A stretch of DNA of 64,000 nucleotides from Candidatus Kapaibacterium sp. (GCA_938084565.1 CALKEU010000006.1:1-64000); one strand, 5' to 3'. Positions 39,271-51,152 are shown, counted from the stretch's first letter. The notes: generated by a model not told the origin, from the sequence alone. Numbers and translations: made by a program.

Positions 39271-39495
39271 TCACTCGCGCCACATCGGGGTTGCTTGTTC
39301 CCCACTGCAGCACTCCTCGAGCACATTTTTGCACTGTGGGCATTGTCCGTGCCCGTGGATCCAGAGCAGAGGGCCACTATAGCGGCAATACGGGCATGTC
39401 ACAGCCGCAGAGGCTGTGGTACGAGGTGGTTCAGCAAAGGGTAGGCGAGCTTGCCGATAGAGCGGACTTTCCGTGTATCGGCGAAAACGCCGCAT
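39271..39495 (-). CDS. Small zinc-ribbon-like protein downstream of rpoC
   Basis: CPYCRYSGPLLWIHGHGQCPQCKNVLEECCSGE; in-frame ATG at 39495 (longer ORF overlaps rpoC end); start uncertain. Confidence 0.65.
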   Translation of the reverse strand: MRRFRRYTESPLYRQARLPFAEPPRTTASAAVTCPYCRYSGPLLWIHGHGQCPQCKNVLEECCSGEQATPMWRE

Positions 39496-39529
39496 GAGAT
39501 CACGGAGTCTCTCGCACTGCGCAATACTC

Positions 39530-42500
39530 TCATCCGCGGCCGGCGTTGCCAGCGGCCGAAGAGCTGCGCCCCTGGCGCCCTTCCCGAAGGGCGTATCCAA
39601 CTACTATGCTCTCCGGCTCTGCTTCCGGTGCCGTAGCTGGCGCAGGAGCTATACCGTAGGCCGCAGCAAGTGTAGGTTGAGCCGTAACAAGCACATCCTG
39701 ATACCGCCGCTGGCCCGTCCCGGCCGGGATCAGTTGTCCGAGAATGATGTTCTCCTTCAGACCGTACAGGCGGTCCACCTTCGCTGCCAGTGCGGCTTCT
39801 GTCAGCACCCGAGTTGTTTCCTGGAAGGAAGCCGCTGAAAGCCACGACTCCGTCGTCAACGCTGCTTCAGTAATGCCCAGCAGTATTGGTTCGGCTGTGG
39901 CTGGCTCGGCATCCCGTGCCTGTGGGGCAGTTTTCCCCTTCTTCTGCAGTTCGAGCACGATTTCACGGAATTTCCGCCGCGGAACCACCTCGCCGACGTG
40001 GAGCTTAGAGTCCCCAGGGTGGGTGATGACGACGCTGTTTTTCAGCTGTTCGTTCTCCTCTTGGAAGCGGAGCCGGTCTACGATGTCCCCTTCCAGGAAC
40101 ATGGAGTCACCCGACTGCAGGACACGCACCTTCTGGAGCATCTGCCGGATAATGACTTCAACGTGCTTATCGGCAATGCTCACACCCTGCATGCGGTAGA
40201 CTTGCTGGATTTCGCGCAGCAAATACTCCTGTACGGCTTGCACCCCTTGGATGCGCAGGATATCGTGTGGATTGATAGGCCCTTCGGTCAGGCGCTCGCC
40301 CGCATGCACGACATCGCCATCCTGGACGAGGATATGGCGACTTGCAGGCACTTTGTATTCCCGCTCGGTCAGTCCATCGTGGCTTGTAATCTTGAGGATG
40401 CGTTTACCCTGGTCGCGGCCCTCGCCCAGACGTAGGGAGACAACCCCATCGATTTCAGCGACAACGGCCGGATTATGGGGCACACGGGCCTCGAAGAGTT
40501 CGATGACTCGCGGCAGTCCTCCCGTGATGTCCTGCAGCTGACGGATCTCCCGCGGGATCTTGGCCAGCACCTCGCCGGCCACCACTCGCTCGCCTTCCTC
40601 CACGAGGAGGTAGGCTCGTGCGGGGATGATCTCCGTGTGCAGAACTCGCTTGCCATCTTCGGCGAGGATCTCAATCCGCGGGGTTAAGCCACGTTCTCGA
40701 GGCTCGATGACCACTTTTGTCAGATGCCCCGTCTGTTCGTCAACCTGCTCGCGATAGGTCACATTCGGCTTCAGATCGCGGTATCGGACCTGCCCAGAGT
40801 GGCGAGCCAGGATGAGCGAGTTGTAGGGATCCCACTCATAGAGCCGTTCGCCGCGCTGGACAAGCTGCCCTTCGTGCACGTACAGCTTAGCTCCGACGGG
40901 CAGCTCATAGCGGGCCAGCTCCCGGTTCCCCTCCGGCTCGACAATGCTCAAGCTGCCCCCCCGGGTTAAGACGACGTGCAGCTGGCTCCCATCATCGCTT
41001 TCGTAGCTGGCCGTCTGCAGGCCATGGAAGCGCACCAGGCCGCTGAATTTGGCCACAATTTCAGACTGCGCCATAGCCAACAGTGCTGCCCCGCCAGTGT
41101 GGAAGGTGCGCAAGGTCAACTGCGTGCCCGGTTCACCGATGGACTGCGAAGCGATGGTTCCGACGGCTTCGCCGACCTCGACCAGGCGACCCGTGGCCAA
41201 GTTGCGGCCATAGCACTTCGCACAGATTCCATGCGGGGCTTCACATGTCAGGACGGAGCGCACTTTGACACGATCGATGGGGCTTTCGGCAATCTTCTGC
41301 GCCGCCTCCTCCGTAATGAGCTCCCCGGCTGGCACGATGAGCTCGCCCGTGAGCGGATGGAAGATATTCTCGAGGGCAACGCGGCCGAGAATACGCTCGT
41401 AGAGCGAAATCTCTAGCTCCTCGCCCTCCTTAATCTCGCGCACCTCTATGCCGCGGATTGTCCCGCAGTCCTCCATCGTAACGAGCACGTCCTGGGCCAC
41501 ATCGTGGAGGCGTCGCGTCAGATATCCCGCATCAGCTGTCTTGAGAGCCGTATCGGCCAAGCCCTTCCGGGCACCGTGGGTAGAGATGAAGTACTCCAGC
41601 ACCGACAGCCCCTCACGGAGATTCGAGGTAATTGGATTCTCGATGAGCTCGGCCGATGCTCCCAGGGCAGTCTTTTGGGGCTTTGCCATCAGTCCTCGCA
41701 TACCCCCCAGCTGGCGAATCTGCTCTTTGGAGCCACGAGCCTGCGAATCCAACATCATCCAGAAAGTGTTGAAGCCATCCTGGTTGCGCTCGAGCTCTCG
41801 GTAGAGATGGTCAGCAATGCGATTGGTGGCTGATGTCCAGGCATCGATGACCTTGTTGTAACGCTCATTGGCCGAGAGGATGCCCATCATGTACGCTTCG
41901 TTGATGCGATCGACTTCCTCCTGCGTGCGGCGGATGATCTCCTCCTTCTGCGTGGGGATGACAACGTCATCGATGCTCACGCTCAGCCCCCCGACCGTAG
42001 CGTAGTGGAAGCCCATATCTTTGAGGGCATCGAGGAACTCCACCGTGCGGGCAAGTCCAACCATGCGAAAAGCCTGTCCAATGAGCTGGCGCAGGCGCTT
42101 CTTGGTCAAGAGCTCATTGACAAAGCCTAGCTCCGGCGGCACGATGCGGTTAAAGATCACCCGCCCGACGGTGGTTTCCACCAGCTCATTGTGGAGGCGG
42201 ACTCGAATGCGGGCATGCAGCTCCACGTGCCCGGAATCATAGGCGAGCAGCACCTCCTCGGGCGAGGCAAAGTACTTGCCTTCCCCGAGGGCCCCGTGCC
42301 GGACCTTCGTCAGATAGTAAAGCCCCAGGACCATGTCCTGGCTCGGTACGGCGATGGGCTCCCCGTTCTGTGTATGCATGATGTTGTGGGGAGCCAGCAT
42401 CAGGAGAAGGGCCTCTAGCTGGGCCTCATAGCCCAAAGGCACATGAACGGCCATCTGGTCGCCATCGAAATCAGCGTTGAAAGCCGTACACACGAGCGGA

Positions 42501-43873
42501 TGGAGCTGGATGGCCTTCCCTTCGACCAGGCGCGGCTGGAAGGCCTGGATGCCTAGTCGATGGAGGGTCGGAGCGCGATTGAGGAGTACCGGATGCCCAT
42601 CGATGACATGATCGAGCACATCCCAGACCATTTCCTCTTTGCGCTCCACGAGCAGCTTGGCTCGCTTAGCTGTGCGGGCATACCCACGCTCGATGAGCTT
42701 GCGAATAACGAAGGGCTTGAAAAGCTCTATGGCCATATCCTTCGGCAGGCCGCACTCGTGCAATTTGAGCTCCGGGCCGACCACGATGACGGAGCGACCC
42801 GAGTAGTCGACGCGTTTACCCAGGAGGTTCTGTCGGAAGCGCCCCTGCTTGCCGCGAAGGGCATCGGCGAGCGATTTCAGAGGCCGTTGCGCGCTGCTGC
42901 GGGCAACGCGGCGTGTGTTGTCAAAGAGTGCATCGACGGCCTCCTGGAGCATGCGCTTCTCGTTACGCATGATCACCTCCGGGGCGCGGATGGCAATGAG
43001 CTTCTTGAGCCGATTGTTCCGGATGATGATGCGCCGGTAGAGCTCGTTGAGATCGGAGCTCGCAAAGCGGCCTCCTTCCAGCATCACCAGAGGTCGCATC
43101 TCCGGTGGGATGACTGGGATGACCTCCAGCACCATCCATTCGGGCTTATTGGGCTTGTGCCCCTCACGAGGGAGGAACCAGTCGAGCACTCGCAGCCGGC
43201 GGAGGATATCCTCCTTTTCCTGCTTCGGGAGTCGCTCTTCGGCCAGCCGTCGCCGCAAGTCCCAGTAGACCTGCTCCACATCCAAGCGACGCAGCAGCTC
43301 CCGTAGCGCTTCTGCCCCGGTCAGCGCAAGAAAGCGCTCGGGATGATCTGGCGGGAGCCGCTTTTCGGCCTCTTCCGTGTATTCGAGTAGTTGCAGGTAC
43401 TCCTCTTCAGCGAGGAGATCCCCCACTTGCAATCCTGAGCTGCCCGACTGAATGACGACGTAGGATTCGTAGTACGCGATGCGCTCCACATCGCGGGAGG
43501 GCATACCCAGCAGGAGGGCAATCTTATTGGGCTGGGAACGCATAAACCATGTGTGCACAACTGGCACGGCAAGGTGAATGTGCCCGAAACGTTCTCGCCG
43601 CACCGAGCGCTGCGTAACCTCTACGCCACACCGATCGCAGACGATGCCGCGATAGCGCACGCGCTTATACTTTCCACAGGCACACTCCCAGTCCCGAATC
43701 GGCCCGAAGATCTTCTCGCAGAAGAGCCCGTCCCGCTCGGGGCGAAAGGAGCGGTAATTGATCGTCTCTGGTTTGAGCACTTCCCCATGGGAGCGCTCCA
43801 AAATTGACTCTGGCGAAGCTAAGGCAATCCGGACACCGGAGAATCCTCTACGTGGAATGACCCAGCTGTGCAT
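39530..43873 (-). CDS. rpoC: DNA-directed RNA polymerase subunit beta'
   Basis: [13 protein letters not shown]-type motif ([20 protein letters not shown]), zinc motif [45 protein letters not shown]. Confidence 0.99.
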   Translation of the reverse strand: MHSWVIPRRGFSGVRIALASPESILERSHGEVLKPETINYRSFRPERDGLFCEKIFGPIRDWECACGKYKRVRYRGIVCDRCGVEVTQRSVRRERFGHIHLAVPVVHTWFMRSQPNKIALLLGMPSRDVERIAYYESYVVIQSGSSGLQVGDLLAEEEYLQLLEYTEEAEKRLPPDHPERFLALTGAEALRELLRRLDVEQVYWDLRRRLAEERLPKQEKEDILRRLRVLDWFLPREGHKPNKPEWMVLEVIPVIPPEMRPLVMLEGGRFASSDLNELYRRIIIRNNRLKKLIAIRAPEVIMRNEKRMLQEAVDALFDNTRRVARSSAQRPLKSLADALRGKQGRFRQNLLGKRVDYSGRSVIVVGPELKLHECGLPKDMAIELFKPFVIRKLIERGYARTAKRAKLLVERKEEMVWDVLDHVIDGHPVLLNRAPTLHRLGIQAFQPRLVEGKAIQLHPLVCTAFNADFDGDQMAVHVPLGYEAQLEALLLMLAPHNIMHTQNGEPIAVPSQDMVLGLYYLTKVRHGALGEGKYFASPEEVLLAYDSGHVELHARIRVRLHNELVETTVGRVIFNRIVPPELGFVNELLTKKRLRQLIGQAFRMVGLARTVEFLDALKDMGFHYATVGGLSVSIDDVVIPTQKEEIIRRTQEEVDRINEAYMMGILSANERYNKVIDAWTSATNRIADHLYRELERNQDGFNTFWMMLDSQARGSKEQIRQLGGMRGLMAKPQKTALGASAELIENPITSNLREGLSVLEYFISTHGARKGLADTALKTADAGYLTRRLHDVAQDVLVTMEDCGTIRGIEVREIKEGEELEISLYERILGRVALENIFHPLTGELIVPAGELITEEAAQKIAESPIDRVKVRSVLTCEAPHGICAKCYGRNLATGRLVEVGEAVGTIASQSIGEPGTQLTLRTFHTGGAALLAMAQSEIVAKFSGLVRFHGLQTASYESDDGSQLHVVLTRGGSLSIVEPEGNRELARYELPVGAKLYVHEGQLVQRGERLYEWDPYNSLILARHSGQVRYRDLKPNVTYREQVDEQTGHLTKVVIEPRERGLTPRIEILAEDGKRVLHTEIIPARAYLLVEEGERVVAGEVLAKIPREIRQLQDITGGLPRVIELFEARVPHNPAVVAEIDGVVSLRLGEGRDQGKRILKITSHDGLTEREYKVPASRHILVQDGDVVHAGERLTEGPINPHDILRIQGVQAVQEYLLREIQQVYRMQGVSIADKHVEVIIRQMLQKVRVLQSGDSMFLEGDIVDRLRFQEENEQLKNSVVITHPGDSKLHVGEVVPRRKFREIVLELQKKGKTAPQARDAEPATAEPILLGITEAALTTESWLSAASFQETTRVLTEAALAAKVDRLYGLKENIILGQLIPAGTGQRRYQDVLVTAQPTLAAAYGIAPAPATAPEAEPESIVVGYALREGRQGRSSSAAGNAGRG

Positions 43874-43900
43874 GGTCGCCCACAGCGTTACTCTGACAGC

Positions 43901-46900
43901 CTACGGCAGTAATTCTACCTCGAGCGCCAACCCCTGGAGTTCGCGCTGCAAGACGCGGAAAGCCTCCGGAACATGTGGGGCCGGCGTCGGTTTTCCATTG
44001 ACTAGTGCCGCATAGAGCTCGGCACGTCCAGTGACATCATCGCTTTTGAGCGTCAACATCTCCTGCAGCGTAAAGGCAGCTCCATACCCTTCCAGCGCCC
44101 AGACTTCCATCTCGCCCAGACGCTGCCCTCCCATGCGAGAGCGCCCGCCCAGAGGCTGCTGCGTAATGAGCGCATACGGTCCCGTGGAGCGAGCATGGAT
44201 TTTGTCCTCCACCAGATGGACCAGCTTCATCATGTAGATGTAGCCAACCGTAACGCGCTCATGGAACGGCTCCCCTGTACGACCATCGTAGAGTATGGTC
44301 TTGCCATCGGGTGGGAGCCCTGCTCTGCGGAGCCACTGCTGGATTTCCTCCCATGAGGCTCCGTCGAAGACGGGGCTTGCAAAGAAGACGCCCAACTTTG
44401 CTGCCACCCATCCGAGAGCAGTCTCGAGCAACTGCCCCAGATTCATCCGCGAAGGCACCCCCAGAGGATTGAGCACGATATCGACCGGGGTCCCATCGGG
44501 GAGGAAGGGCATATCTTCGATGGGGACAATCTTGGCCACAACGCCTTTGTTACCGTGGCGCCCCGCCATCTTGTCGCCGACTTGGATCTTGCGCTTCTGC
44601 GCAACATAGACCTTGGCCATCTTGAGGACCCCGGTGGGGAGCTCCTCGCCCGGTTCGAGCCGGGTTAGCTCAGCCCGGAAGTAGCGTTGAATGCTCTCCC
44701 GCTTGCGGTGGTAGTTCTCCAACAAGCGGCCGACAAGCTCCATAGTGCGCTCATCTTCGACCCATGGTTCGGGGCCAGCTTGCAGCTCGGCTGGCCGGAA
44801 TTTGCCCTGTTCAAAGCGCTTGCGGAGATCCTCCGCGCTGAGCTTGGTTCCGGCACGGATGATCACACGCCCATTGCAATCCGTAATCCCCAAGCTACGA
44901 TGCCCCTCGAGGAGGATGCCTAGACGGCGGACACACTCAGCATCGAGCTGCTGGAGGCGTTCCTGCTCCTCCCGCTGCAGTTGCTCCCGACGGCGACGCT
45001 CCTCTCGCGAGCGCACCTGACCATCCTCGTAGAAGCGGCGGCTGAACAACTTCGTATTGATCACCGTCCCGTAAAAGCCAGCCGGAACTCGCAGCGAGAC
45101 ATCTCGCACATCGCCAGCGCGCTCGCCGAAAATAGCCCGCAGCAGCTTCTCCTCCGGCGTTGGATCGGCCTCACCCTTCGGAGTAATCTTGCCGACGAGA
45201 ATATCCCCCTCCTTGACCGTAACGCCAACTCGCACTAAACCATTGTCGTCCAAGTTGCGAATCTCCTCCTCGCTGACATTGGGGATATCGCGGGTAAATT
45301 CCTCCTCTCCTCGCTTCGTATCACGCACCTGCGCGGTGAATTCCTCGATGTGGGTCGAGGTAAAGACATCGTCTCGGACGAGACGCTCCGAGATGACAAT
45401 TGCATCCTCAAAGTTGTATCCCCGCCACGGCATGAAGGCTACCAGCACATTGCGGCCCAATGCGAGCTCTCCCCCATGGGTAGCTGCTCCATCGGCCAGA
45501 GGCTGTCCCTTCCGCACTCGCTCCCCAACGCGGACGAGCGGACGCTGGTTGATACACGTATCCTGGTTGGTCCGCACGAACTTCTGGAGCCGATACGTCA
45601 CCACGGGCTCCTCGTCGAAGCTGACTAGCTTTTCCTCCTCTGTTCGCGTATCGTCGTAGCGGACGCGGATACAGTCAGCGCTGACGTATTCGACCACCCC
45701 ATCGCCCTCTGCCAACAGAAGCGCCCGAGCATCTCGGGCAACGCGCTCCTCCATTCCTGTCCCCACAAGCGGGGCTTCCGGACGGATGAGAGGGACAGCC
45801 TGCCGCTGCATGTTAGATCCCATAAGGGCACGATTGGCGTCATCGTGCTCGAGGAACGGGATGAGCGAAGCCGAAGGGCTAACAATCTGATCGGTAGCCA
45901 CATCGATATAGTCGACCTCCTCCGGTGCGACCAGGACGAAGTCCCCGGACCGACGCGCCCGCACTCGCGGTACGGCAATCCGCCCCTGCTCGTCGACAGG
46001 GGTTGTTGCCGGTGCAATGACCTTCTCCTCCTCCTCGTCGGCCGTCAAGTATACAATCTGATCGGTGACACGCCCGTTGATCACCCGCCGATAGGGTGTC
46101 TCGATGAAGCCGTATCGGTTGATGCGAGAATGGAGCGCCAGCGACGAAATCAACCCAATGTTGGGTCCCTCAGGTGTCTCGATCGGGCAGAGGCGGCCGT
46201 AGTGCGTATAGTGCACGTCCCGCACTTCGAAGCCTGCGCGCTCACGACTCAAACCGCCCGGTCCGAGAGCCGAGACACGCCGTTTGTGCGTCAGCTCGGC
46301 CAACGGGTTTGTCTGGTCCATAAACTGCGATAGCTGGTTTGTGCCGAAAAACTGATTGAGCACGCTGTTGATTGTGCGGGCATTGATGAGGTCTTCCGGT
46401 ACCAAGCGTTCCTCACCGCTGAAGACGCTCAACCGATCCCGAATCGTTCTGGCCAACCGTGTCATACCCAGCAGCATCTGGGCCGTCAGTTGTTCGCCGA
46501 CGGTTCGTACACGGCGGTTGGCCAGGTGGTCTTGATCGTCGATGTCCCGTTTGCCTTCGCGCACTTCTAGGAGTAGGCGGATCGTGGTGACGATGTCTTC
46601 CAATGTCAGATGGGTCACCTCCAGTGGAATGTTCAAACCGAGCTTCGTGTTGAGACGGAAACGCCCTACTGTGTCCAGCTCGTAGCGCTTCGGCGTGAAA
46701 AAGAGGCGCTCAAGTAGCTGGACAGCTGTCTCCAGATCGGGAGCTTCGCTGGAACGCATCTGACGGTAGATCAGCTCGAGCGCCTCCTCACGGCTGCGGG
46801 TGGTGTCTTTAGCGAAGGTGCGGACCAGCACGGGCTCGTTGTCCAGATCAGTATGCACAAACATGCGCACAGGGGTAATCGAGGTTTGCTGGAGTTGCCG

Positions 46901-47818
46901 AAGCAACTCCTCCGTGAGGATCTCGCCACGGCGGGCCAGAATTTCGCCCGTGCTCAGATCGATGACTTCACTGGCAATACGCCGGCCTAGATAGGCAGGC
47001 AGTTCAGCTGGAGCAACAACGCGAGAGAGCCCAAAGAGGTCATCGATCTCTGCATCACTTGAGAAGCCCAAAGCCCGCAAGAAGGTAGTCACCGGGAACT
47101 TCTTCTTGCGGTCGACGTAAGCATACATGACATCGTTGATGTCGATGATGAATTCCAGCCACACCCCGCGCAGCGGGATAATGCGAGCTGCATAGATGGA
47201 CAGTCCACTGGGGTGGGCAATCTGGTCGAAGAAGACCCCCGGAGAACGGTGGATTTGGCAGACAACAACGCGTTCGGAGCCATTGATGATAAATGTACCC
47301 CGGTCCGTCATGGCCGGGATATTCCCAAAGTAGACGTCCTGCTCGATAGGCTCAATGTAGTCTTCCGACTCCGGGGGGACCTTGCTTGAGAGGCGCAGCC
47401 GGGCTTTCAAGCGTTTGGCGTATGTCAGCTCTCGCTCCCGGCATTCCTGTTCGCTATACCGGGGCTCCTCGAGCCAGTAGAAGAGAAACTCCAGCTGGTA
47501 GATGCCCGTTGCGTCTTCGATGGGAAAGGTACTCAAGAACACCTCCTGCAGCCCAACCCGCCGCCGTTCCTGGGGCGGGACATCTTCCTGGAGGAACTCC
47601 CGGTAGGAGTCCAGCTGAACCTGGAGCAAATCGGGATACTCCGGCTGCCACCGGGTCCGCGCAAAGCTAATGCGGTGGCGATGTGTCGGTTGACCATCGG
47701 GAGCAACCACCTGTGGCACACCGCTGTCCGTCCCTTCTCTCTGGACAGCGGAAGCCGTGGAATGCCTTTCGCGATTGCCCTCAGAAACGCTCTGCTGTGT
47801 CTTCTTCCGGCTTGCCAT
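43901..47818 (-). CDS. rpoB: DNA-directed RNA polymerase subunit beta
   Basis: FFGTNQLSQFMDQTNPLAELTHKRRVSALGPGGLSRERAGFEVRDVHYTHYGRLCPIETPEGPNIGLI; GGRSRMGGQRLGEMEVWALEGYGAA. Confidence 0.99.
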   Translation of the reverse strand: MASRKKTQQSVSEGNRERHSTASAVQREGTDSGVPQVVAPDGQPTHRHRISFARTRWQPEYPDLLQVQLDSYREFLQEDVPPQERRRVGLQEVFLSTFPIEDATGIYQLEFLFYWLEEPRYSEQECRERELTYAKRLKARLRLSSKVPPESEDYIEPIEQDVYFGNIPAMTDRGTFIINGSERVVVCQIHRSPGVFFDQIAHPSGLSIYAARIIPLRGVWLEFIIDINDVMYAYVDRKKKFPVTTFLRALGFSSDAEIDDLFGLSRVVAPAELPAYLGRRIASEVIDLSTGEILARRGEILTEELLRQLQQTSITPVRMFVHTDLDNEPVLVRTFAKDTTRSREEALELIYRQMRSSEAPDLETAVQLLERLFFTPKRYELDTVGRFRLNTKLGLNIPLEVTHLTLEDIVTTIRLLLEVREGKRDIDDQDHLANRRVRTVGEQLTAQMLLGMTRLARTIRDRLSVFSGEERLVPEDLINARTINSVLNQFFGTNQLSQFMDQTNPLAELTHKRRVSALGPGGLSRERAGFEVRDVHYTHYGRLCPIETPEGPNIGLISSLALHSRINRYGFIETPYRRVINGRVTDQIVYLTADEEEEKVIAPATTPVDEQGRIAVPRVRARRSGDFVLVAPEEVDYIDVATDQIVSPSASLIPFLEHDDANRALMGSNMQRQAVPLIRPEAPLVGTGMEERVARDARALLLAEGDGVVEYVSADCIRVRYDDTRTEEEKLVSFDEEPVVTYRLQKFVRTNQDTCINQRPLVRVGERVRKGQPLADGAATHGGELALGRNVLVAFMPWRGYNFEDAIVISERLVRDDVFTSTHIEEFTAQVRDTKRGEEEFTRDIPNVSEEEIRNLDDNGLVRVGVTVKEGDILVGKITPKGEADPTPEEKLLRAIFGERAGDVRDVSLRVPAGFYGTVINTKLFSRRFYEDGQVRSREERRRREQLQREEQERLQQLDAECVRRLGILLEGHRSLGITDCNGRVIIRAGTKLSAEDLRKRFEQGKFRPAELQAGPEPWVEDERTMELVGRLLENYHRKRESIQRYFRAELTRLEPGEELPTGVLKMAKVYVAQKRKIQVGDKMAGRHGNKGVVAKIVPIEDMPFLPDGTPVDIVLNPLGVPSRMNLGQLLETALGWVAAKLGVFFASPVFDGASWEEIQQWLRRAGLPPDGKTILYDGRTGEPFHERVTVGYIYMMKLVHLVEDKIHARSTGPYALITQQPLGGRSRMGGQRLGEMEVWALEGYGAAFTLQEMLTLKSDDVTGRAELYAALVNGKPTPAPHVPEAFRVLQRELQGLALEVELLP

Positions 47819-47968
47819 AGCGTGGCAGATCCTCTACTGAAACCTCTCCAGCTTTACAGACGGCAGCAATCCCCTCTGCCGCTGCTGGTCTGCGGCACGA
47901 GGGCTTCCGACTGCGTTGTCATGCTGTGGAGACAGAACATGAATGGCGGATGGTCGGCCCCACCGATG

Positions 47969-48358
47969 TCACTTAATTGTGACCTTGGCACCAACCTCTT
48001 CCAGCTTTTTCTTGATCGTCTCAGCCTCTTCCTTCGAGACCCCCTCCTTGAGTACCTTAGGGGCAGCCTCGACGACATCTTTGGCTTCCTTGAGCCCGAG
48101 GCCGGTGAGCTCGCGGACCACTTTGATGACGTTGAGCTTGTTCGGGCCGATTTCGGTCAATTCAACGTCGAATTCTGTCTTCTCTTCCACTGCTGGGGCA
48201 GCTGCTGCAGGGGAAGCAGCTCCAGCCACGGCTGCTACGGCAACGGGTGCCGCAGCCGTTACACCGAAGCGCTCTTCTAGCGCCTTCTTCAGCTCGGCTG
48301 CTTCCAGAAGGGTCAGCTTGCTAATCTTTTCGACCAGTTCCTCGACGATGCTGGACAT
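47969..48358 (-). CDS. rplL: 50S ribosomal protein L7/L12
   Basis: [71 protein letters not shown]. Confidence 0.98.
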   Translation of the reverse strand: MSSIVEELVEKISKLTLLEAAELKKALEERFGVTAAAPVAVAAVAGAASPAAAAPAVEEKTEFDVELTEIGPNKLNVIKVVRELTGLGLKEAKDVVEAAPKVLKEGVSKEEAETIKKKLEEVGAKVTIK

Positions 48359-48387
48359 GGGTTGTTCGGCTCAGCTGCTGGTGGAAC

Positions 48388-48921
48388 TTACTCTGACACA
48401 CCGCTCTGTTTTCGAGCAACTTCTTCGATGAGGACGAGGAGCTCTCGCAGCAGAGCAGCCGTGGCACCAGCAATGCCAGCCGCAGGAGCCTGTAGACTCG
48501 CTACAATGCCGGCCATGAGCTCTTCTCGGCTCGGCAGCGCAGCCAGCTGCTCCAGCTGTGCTCCGCTGAAGTACTGCCCCTCTACGACAGCTCCCTTGAA
48601 ACGCGGCTTCTCAGTGCGCTTGATGAAGTCCCGCAAGAGACGAGCTGGGGCAACAGCGTCAGTATAGCTCAGCACCAACCCCGTCTGCCCAACCAGATGG
48701 GCCTCCAGCTGTTCATACCCCTTGAGCTCTCGGAGAGCACGCCGAATGAGAGTGTTCTTGGCAATCTTATACTCGATCCCCTTCGGACGCAACTCTCGCC
48801 GCAGTGCGCGGGAATCCTCCACCGTCATGCCGACGAAGTCCACCAAATAGACGCCGCAAGCGTTCTGGAGCTTCCTGCGGAGCTCCTCAACAATTTCTGC
48901 TTTACGTTGCCGTGTCAGCAT
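48388..48921 (-). CDS. rplJ: 50S ribosomal protein L10
   Basis: VYLVDFVGMTVEDSRALRRELRPKGIEYKIAKNTLIRRAL; position between rplA and rplL. Confidence 0.96.
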   Translation of the reverse strand: MLTRQRKAEIVEELRRKLQNACGVYLVDFVGMTVEDSRALRRELRPKGIEYKIAKNTLIRRALRELKGYEQLEAHLVGQTGLVLSYTDAVAPARLLRDFIKRTEKPRFKGAVVEGQYFSGAQLEQLAALPSREELMAGIVASLQAPAAGIAGATAALLRELLVLIEEVARKQSGVSE

Positions 48922-48977
48922 GGACTCTCTCGCTCAATCCCACCCATCCACGCTCACTGGACAGCATGCGCACAGAG

Positions 48978-49694
48978 TTAGTCGCGCGCCCGTAACAGCG
49001 ATTGCTCGCTAATCGGCACGCTCGGCCCCATCGTCGAGGTCAGATAGATGCTCCGGATGTATTTCCCCTTGGCTGCCGGAGGTTTAGCCCGTAGGAGACT
49101 CTCGATGACGGCACGAACGTTGTCTACCAACTGCTCCGGCGCAAAGGATGCCTTGCCAACGGCAACGTGGATGTTTCCTCCCTTGTCCACGCGATACTCG
49201 ACCCGCCCGGCTTTCGCTTCACGGACGGCCGTGGCAACATCGAAGGTCACGGTTCCACTCTTCGGGTTCGGCATCAGCCCCCGCGGGCCGAGAATACGCC
49301 CGAGTTTGCCCACCTCGCCCATAACATCCGGAGTCGCAATAGCCACATCGAACTCAAGCCATCCGGACTGGATCCGCTCAATATACTCCTGCAAGCCAGC
49401 ATAGTCAGCGCCCGCCTGCAGGGCTTCTTGATCTTTCGGCGGCTTTGCAAAGACGAGCACACGCACCGTCTTGCCTGTGCCATGTGGCAAAACGACGGCG
49501 CCGCGCACCATCTGATCTGCCTTCCTCGGGTCCACGCCGAGCCGGACAGCTAGCTCGATCGTTTCATCGAACTTCGCCGTTGCTACCTTCTTCAGTGCCT
49601 CGACCGCCTTCTCAACCGGCACGGGACCCTCCGTTCCGAGAAGTCGCTGCAATGTTTCAACCGCTGCACGGTACCGCTTGCTTCGCTTACGCAT
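48978..49694 (-). CDS. rplA: 50S ribosomal protein L1
   Basis: [63 protein letters not shown]. Confidence 0.98.
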   Translation of the reverse strand: MRKRSKRYRAAVETLQRLLGTEGPVPVEKAVEALKKVATAKFDETIELAVRLGVDPRKADQMVRGAVVLPHGTGKTVRVLVFAKPPKDQEALQAGADYAGLQEYIERIQSGWLEFDVAIATPDVMGEVGKLGRILGPRGLMPNPKSGTVTFDVATAVREAKAGRVEYRVDKGGNIHVAVGKASFAPEQLVDNVRAVIESLLRAKPPAAKGKYIRSIYLTSTMGPSVPISEQSLLRARD

Positions 49695-49700
49695 CCTCGC

Positions 49701-50126
49701 TCACCCTTCGATGACAATCCCCATGCTCCGCGCTGTGCCCTCGAGCATCCGAACTGCGCTCTCGAGCGAATCACAGTTGAGATCCTCCATCTTCTGCCGT
49801 GCAATCTCTTCAAGCTGCGCCCGCGTGACCTTCCCTACTTTGACCCGGTTAGGCTCTGCCGACCCCTTCTCAATGCCGGCTGCCTTCATGAGGAGGACAG
49901 AAGCTGGGGGAGACTTGACGACGAAGGTGAAACTCTTGTCCGAGTAGTATGTCACCACTACCGGCACAAGCATCCCGGCCATCTTGGCTGTTCGGGCATT
50001 GAATTGCTTGACGAATTCCACCCCATTGAGCCCCCTCTGTCCGAAGGCCGGCCCAACCGGGGGCGCCATCGTAGCCTCACCTGCCTTCAGCAAGAGCTTG
50101 AACGTCCCGAGAACTTTCCGTGCCAT
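49701..50126 (-). CDS. rplK: 50S ribosomal protein L11
   Basis: [47 protein letters not shown]. Confidence 0.98.
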   Translation of the reverse strand: MARKVLGTFKLLLKAGEATMAPPVGPAFGQRGLNGVEFVKQFNARTAKMAGMLVPVVVTYYSDKSFTFVVKSPPASVLLMKAAGIEKGSAEPNRVKVGKVTRAQLEEIARQKMEDLNCDSLESAVRMLEGTARSMGIVIEG

Positions 50127-50191
50127 TGTAGCTTGCTCCTGCGCTGCAGTCGTCTGTTGACGAAGTGGCAGACATCTTCAGTGTAAGCGCG

Positions 50192-50779
50192 CTATGTCCC
50201 CGGGGACTGAAGCGCTAACTCCACTTGGCTGATATCGAGCTCGACCGGGGTTTTGCGGCCGAGAATGCCAACCTCAACTTTGAGCTTTTGCCGCTCCAGA
50301 TTGACCTCTTTGACTACCCCGACGAAATTGGCAAAGGGCCCATCGATGATGCGGACGGGATCCCCTACGCTGAACTGCGCCTCGATGGTGGCTGTGTGCT
50401 TCCGCTCTTCAATGCGGGCAACAATCCGCTCAACCTCCTCCGGGCGCAGAGGCACCGGCTGTGTGCGCGTACCGGCAAATCCCACCACCCCTGGCACCCC
50501 TTCGATGAGCTGCTTGAGCTTCCGATCTAATGCCGCCTCAACGAGGATATAGCCGGGGAGGAAGCTCCGCTTACGCGTCCGCCGCTTTCCCGAGCGGATC
50601 TCGAAGACGGTCTCTTCAGGTACGACAATAGCACGGACGCGCTCCCCAAGTCCCTGTAACTGCAGCTCCCGTTCGAGGCGCTGCTTGACACGATTTTCCT
50701 GGCCGCTGGCCGTGTAGAGAGCGTACCAGCGAAACACGGGCTCGGTCTGCTCGGCTCTCTGCTGGATCTTCTCTGACAT
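50192..50779 (-). CDS. nusG: Transcription termination/antitermination factor NusG
   Basis: [58 protein letters not shown]. Confidence 0.97.
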   Translation of the reverse strand: MSEKIQQRAEQTEPVFRWYALYTASGQENRVKQRLERELQLQGLGERVRAIVVPEETVFEIRSGKRRTRKRSFLPGYILVEAALDRKLKQLIEGVPGVVGFAGTRTQPVPLRPEEVERIVARIEERKHTATIEAQFSVGDPVRIIDGPFANFVGVVKEVNLERQKLKVEVGILGRKTPVELDISQVELALQSPGT

Positions 50780-50792
50780 GGTGGATGAGCCT

Positions 50793-50975
50793 TCAGAAGA
50801 TGAAGCGCAACACGGCGGTGATGGCTGTATCGACAATCCAGGTAAAGGCTGCTAAGAGGAGGCAGGTGACGACCACGACAACGGTCGACTCCCGCAGTTG
50901 TTCGCGCGTCGGCCAACTGACCTTCTGCATCTCGCGAACAACGTCCTGCCCAAAGGCCTTGAGCCTGCCAATCAT
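50793..50975 (-). CDS. secE: Preprotein translocase subunit SecE
   Basis: 60 aa; REMQKVSWPTREQLRESTVVVVVTCLLLAAFTWIVDTAI. Confidence 0.95.
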   Translation of the reverse strand: MIGRLKAFGQDVVREMQKVSWPTREQLRESTVVVVVTCLLLAAFTWIVDTAITAVLRFIF

Positions 50976-51005
50976 CGGTTATCCCTTCCGCCATACCAAA
51001 ACGTG

Positions 51006-51078
51006 CACGGGTGGAGGGACTCGAACCCCCAACCTGCGGTTTTGGAGACCGCTGCTCTACCACTTGAGCTACACCCGT
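51006..51078 (-). tRNA. tRNA-Trp(CCA)
   Basis: Cloverleaf ACGGGTG...CACCCGT, anticodon CCA in GGTCTCCAAAACC; no encoded 3' CCA. Confidence 0.93.
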
Positions 51079-51079
51079 G

Positions 51080-51151
51080 AGCTGATGGCCGGATTTGAAC
51101 CGGCGACCCCGTCCTTACCAAGGACGTGCTCTACCACTGAGCTACATCAGC
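51080..51151 (-). tRNA. tRNA-Thr(GGT)
   Basis: Cloverleaf GCTGATG...CATCAGC, anticodon loop TTGGTAA. Confidence 0.93.
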
Positions 51152-51152
51152 G

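Noticed and set aside
42560-43306. 248-aa plus ORF and other ORFs opposite rpoC/rpoB
   Set aside because: Shadow ORFs of strongly conserved genes.
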